NCBI GenBank assembly: GCA_039621445.1
Contig: CP154956.1
Coordinates: forward strand, 14,434,166-14,498,165
Direction: 5' to 3'
Length of the DNA stretch: 64,000 nt
From: Euglena gracilis
Taxonomy: Eukaryota > Euglenida > Euglenophyceae > Euglenales
The notes under the pieces are model-generated. The model did no database searches. It saw nothing but the letters and a program-made list of their open reading frames with translations, and was not told the DNA's origin. The translations under genes and the position numbers were made by a program. Below, in pieces: positions 61,912-64,000 of the stretch. The first letter of the stretch is position 1. Every line of letters starts with the position of its first letter.

Positions 61912-62157
61912 AAAAATTGCACAAATTAGGAATCTGCCACTCAATTACGAATCAAAAACACGAAAAATTGGTCCCAAATTCCCAAGTTGGTCCCAAAATT
62001 GGACCTATTTTCGGACCCAAATGGCACACACATTCCTCATTGGGATCTAAAATTAGAGGATAGGATGACGTCACACAAGTCACACATGACTTGCCGCGAA
62101 ACCCATTTCCCCCCCGCGCCCCCCCCGCGCCCCCCCCCCCCCCGCGACCCCAACACC

Positions 62158-62762
62158 CCCTAAAAGATAGGGGCGTTGCCAAATGCTTGATTGTGAACTT
62201 GACCGATCTCACATGTCGCTCAGTTTCTTTTTGAGTCGGCCATGCCTGCAATGTCTGTAGCAGTCTCTAATGAACCATGTTTGGCCATTGTTGCCCCTGA
62301 GAACGTGGATGCTTTTCACTGCGTGACAGGCACCGTCGTTGTTGACAGGCTGGAGTGGCACTGTTTATCCATGTTCCCACCCTTAATTATGGCTGGATGG
62401 GCATGCTTTTTTTTGCATCACATGTGTTTAGACAACATAAAAAACTTCATTTTACCAAGTTTTTTTTTTGAAAAATTCAACATCTAATTTGCTGAACATA
62501 AACCAGCGAGTTTTTGTGATGTTTGTTGCCAATGGTATCTGTTATGGTACCATTGGTCCCAAGGGGATTGGCAACCCCTGGTCACCCCCGAGGGGGTCAT
62601 TAATTAAGGGGGGGGGGTCGCGCTATTCGGATTGGGATTGAAGGCTGTTGGAGACCCATGATCTTTCAAGGCTTTGGAAGCCGGCCTATCTGGCTTCCTG
62701 GCCCGAATTATTTTGTGAAAACGCGCTGAGCCGTGATGACCAATCAATGTCAGGTTCGAACT
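62158..62762. other. No gene recognised
   Basis: An 81-codon plus frame (62242-62487, start MPAMSVAVSNEPCLAIV) has no motif. GGTCACCCCCGAGGGGG lies near 62580. Nothing else. Confidence 0.4.
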
Positions 62763-62767
62763 TTAGG

Positions 62768-62894
62768 GGGGTGTTCCCCCCGCGTCCCCCCCCCCCACGT
62801 CCCCCCCGCGTCCCGCATCTTTTTGGTTGACCAAAGGAAAATTACAACAAATTTGGGTGACGCCAAAGAAAACGTGTGGGGGCAGTTGGGCCAC

Positions 62895-62946
<52 letters not shown>

Positions 62947-62967
62947 CGCGTCCCGAACCACCCCCCC
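62768..62967 (+). mobile_element. CGCG-word element R6
   Basis: Flanked by TTAGG (62763-62767 and 62968-62972). GGGGTGTTCCCCCCGCGTCC left, CGCGCGTCCCGAACCACCCC right, core as in R1 but with GGATTTTGGCCGGGCACG reduced. It contains an unusually long run of C (about 47) at 62898-62945. Confidence 0.85.
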
Positions 62968-62972
62968 TTAGG

Positions 62973-63660
62973 TGCGATCGGGCATCCATATTCAGGACAT
63001 AACTGGGGTTGCCCTCCCATCGCTTCATCCAAAACAATGCCTCATTTCAGGGCCCCGGGTCAGGCTTCTGCTTAAGGGATTGCAGTACCCCCCCCCCCCC
63101 CCGGGGGGGGCGGGAGAGCAGCTGGGTCAAATTTGGCTAGTGGGATTTCTACCCCCCCCCCCCGGGGGGGGGGATGTTAAGAGGGCTAGCTAGTGGAGTT
63201 TTTTTTTCCAGTGACTGGCGCAAAGCGCCGGAGAAAATTTTTTGGGACCCCGAAAATGGCCAAAAATGCCCGTTTTTGGCCATTTTTGGGAATTTTTGGA
63301 ACAAAATCAGCCAAAAACCTATTACAAGGAGGAAAAATTTTTTCCTAGTTGGGGGGACCCCCGGCCCCCCCCCTGGGGGGGAGGGGGGTCTAGCCAGTCC
63401 ATTTTTTGGCTAGCCAATACCCCCTCCCCCCCGGGGTCCTTAAGCAAAAGCCTGCCCCGGGTGGAAAATTGGCCATTCCGATTTTGATGGTCGGGCAGAT
63501 CATGGTCGGCCCGACTATGTTCCGGCCGACCTTGCCCTTATGGACCTTTGGTGTCGGGCCGACCAAGTCGGCCCGACCACCGCTGTACTGTAATACCCCC
63601 CCTTTTTTGAAAATTTTGCTTAACCCCCCCCAATTTGGCTCTTTTTTTGGGGCTTAAAAT
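62973..63660. other. No gene; several C/G-tract pairs and GGCTAGCC words
   Basis: C-then-G tracts at 63087, 63152, 63357 and 63420, with TTGGCTAGTGG, GGGCTAGCTAG, CTAGCCAG and GGCTAGCC words between; probably a hairpin-class element whose ends could not be fixed. GGTCGGCCCGACTA-type inverted words lie at 63490-63580. Confidence 0.45.
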
Positions 63661-64000
63661 GCATGGAAACACACTGGATTCACCTTTAAACTGTCAAGAA
63701 AACGTTCCATATTGAAGAAAAAATCGAAAAACTTCCTGTGTAGAGGCGGACACATCCTGAATGCCACACTACCAAACCACTGTTTTGAACTGTCCACAGC
63801 ATCAGGGTCAGGGCTAAGGTCAAAGGAAGGTTGGGACGACTAGTCAACTAGTCAATTATTTGTTCGGAACCCTCGAATAGGATTGCCATTTCAGTGGTGT
63901 TGATGGTGAATAAGGAAGCCAACCATCATACAGATAAAGGCTGCCAAAGAGGGATCCAGAACTGACAAAGTGTGGCGGTTGCCGCTGCGATTGCGGCGAA
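63661..64000. other. No feature recognised
   Basis: Unique-looking DNA; a GACTAGTCAACTAGTC palindrome at 63838-63853 is the only structure. Confidence 0.4.

Larger units (their letters stand above)
60813..62157. mobile_element. CGCG-word element S3, probably split by M
   Basis: GGGGTGTTTCCCCGCGACAC at the left and GCGACCCCAACACCCC at the right are inverted. The right part (61920-62157) matches S1 in reverse, including CGAAAATAGGTCCAA-like and GACTTGTGTGACGTC-like segments and AATTAGG words. Element M lies between. An alternative is a 60-bp element ending at 60872, flanked by CTGAG (60808, 60873). Confidence 0.5.

Overview
The window reads as repeat-dominated nuclear DNA of a eukaryote, most likely a unicellular protist or alga. 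Three things point that way: Ty3-type, R2-type and hAT-type transposon genes, intron-like breaks inside hAT genes, and almost no intact cellular genes. I cannot name the organism. Lys-Gly-rich linkers and the mix of elements would fit a dinoflagellate or another alga, but this is inference. No tRNA, rRNA or CRISPR array was recognised.

Layout. 1-15 kb: two related composites built from a 2.7-2.9 kb element with a 19-bp satellite (family A), a 1-kb element (family B) and short C/G-tract hairpin elements (classes C, F, P), with GT and GTGC microsatellites between them. 15-25 kb: fragments of R2-like (restriction-like endonuclease) retrotransposons on the minus strand, one of them split by a 3.3-kb insertion full of a GCGC palindrome, followed by an hAT transposase gene on the plus strand. 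27-38 kb: a Ty3/Gypsy-type element (protease, a DIRS-like RNase H segment, RT, RNase H, integrase, chromodomain), then a very long open frame of unknown function in the env position (1574 codons, continuing in frame past one UGA). 39-42 kb: a nearly complete R2-like element with one frameshift. 43-48 kb: two more hAT remnants, one carrying a 346-bp insertion. 48-64 kb: a mosaic of small inverted-repeat elements and a few possible exons, including a PHD finger.

The most unusual content is a superfamily of small hairpin elements. Each starts with a run of C, ends with a run of G, and carries a short family-specific word repeated on both arms between C/G tracts. Comparison of filled and empty copies inside this one window, together with reading frames that resume across insertions, shows that they insert at TA and duplicate it. 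A second class, built the same way but with CGCG words and GGGGTGT ends, gives 5-bp duplications. The elements are nested several levels deep and interrupt the retrotransposon and hAT genes.
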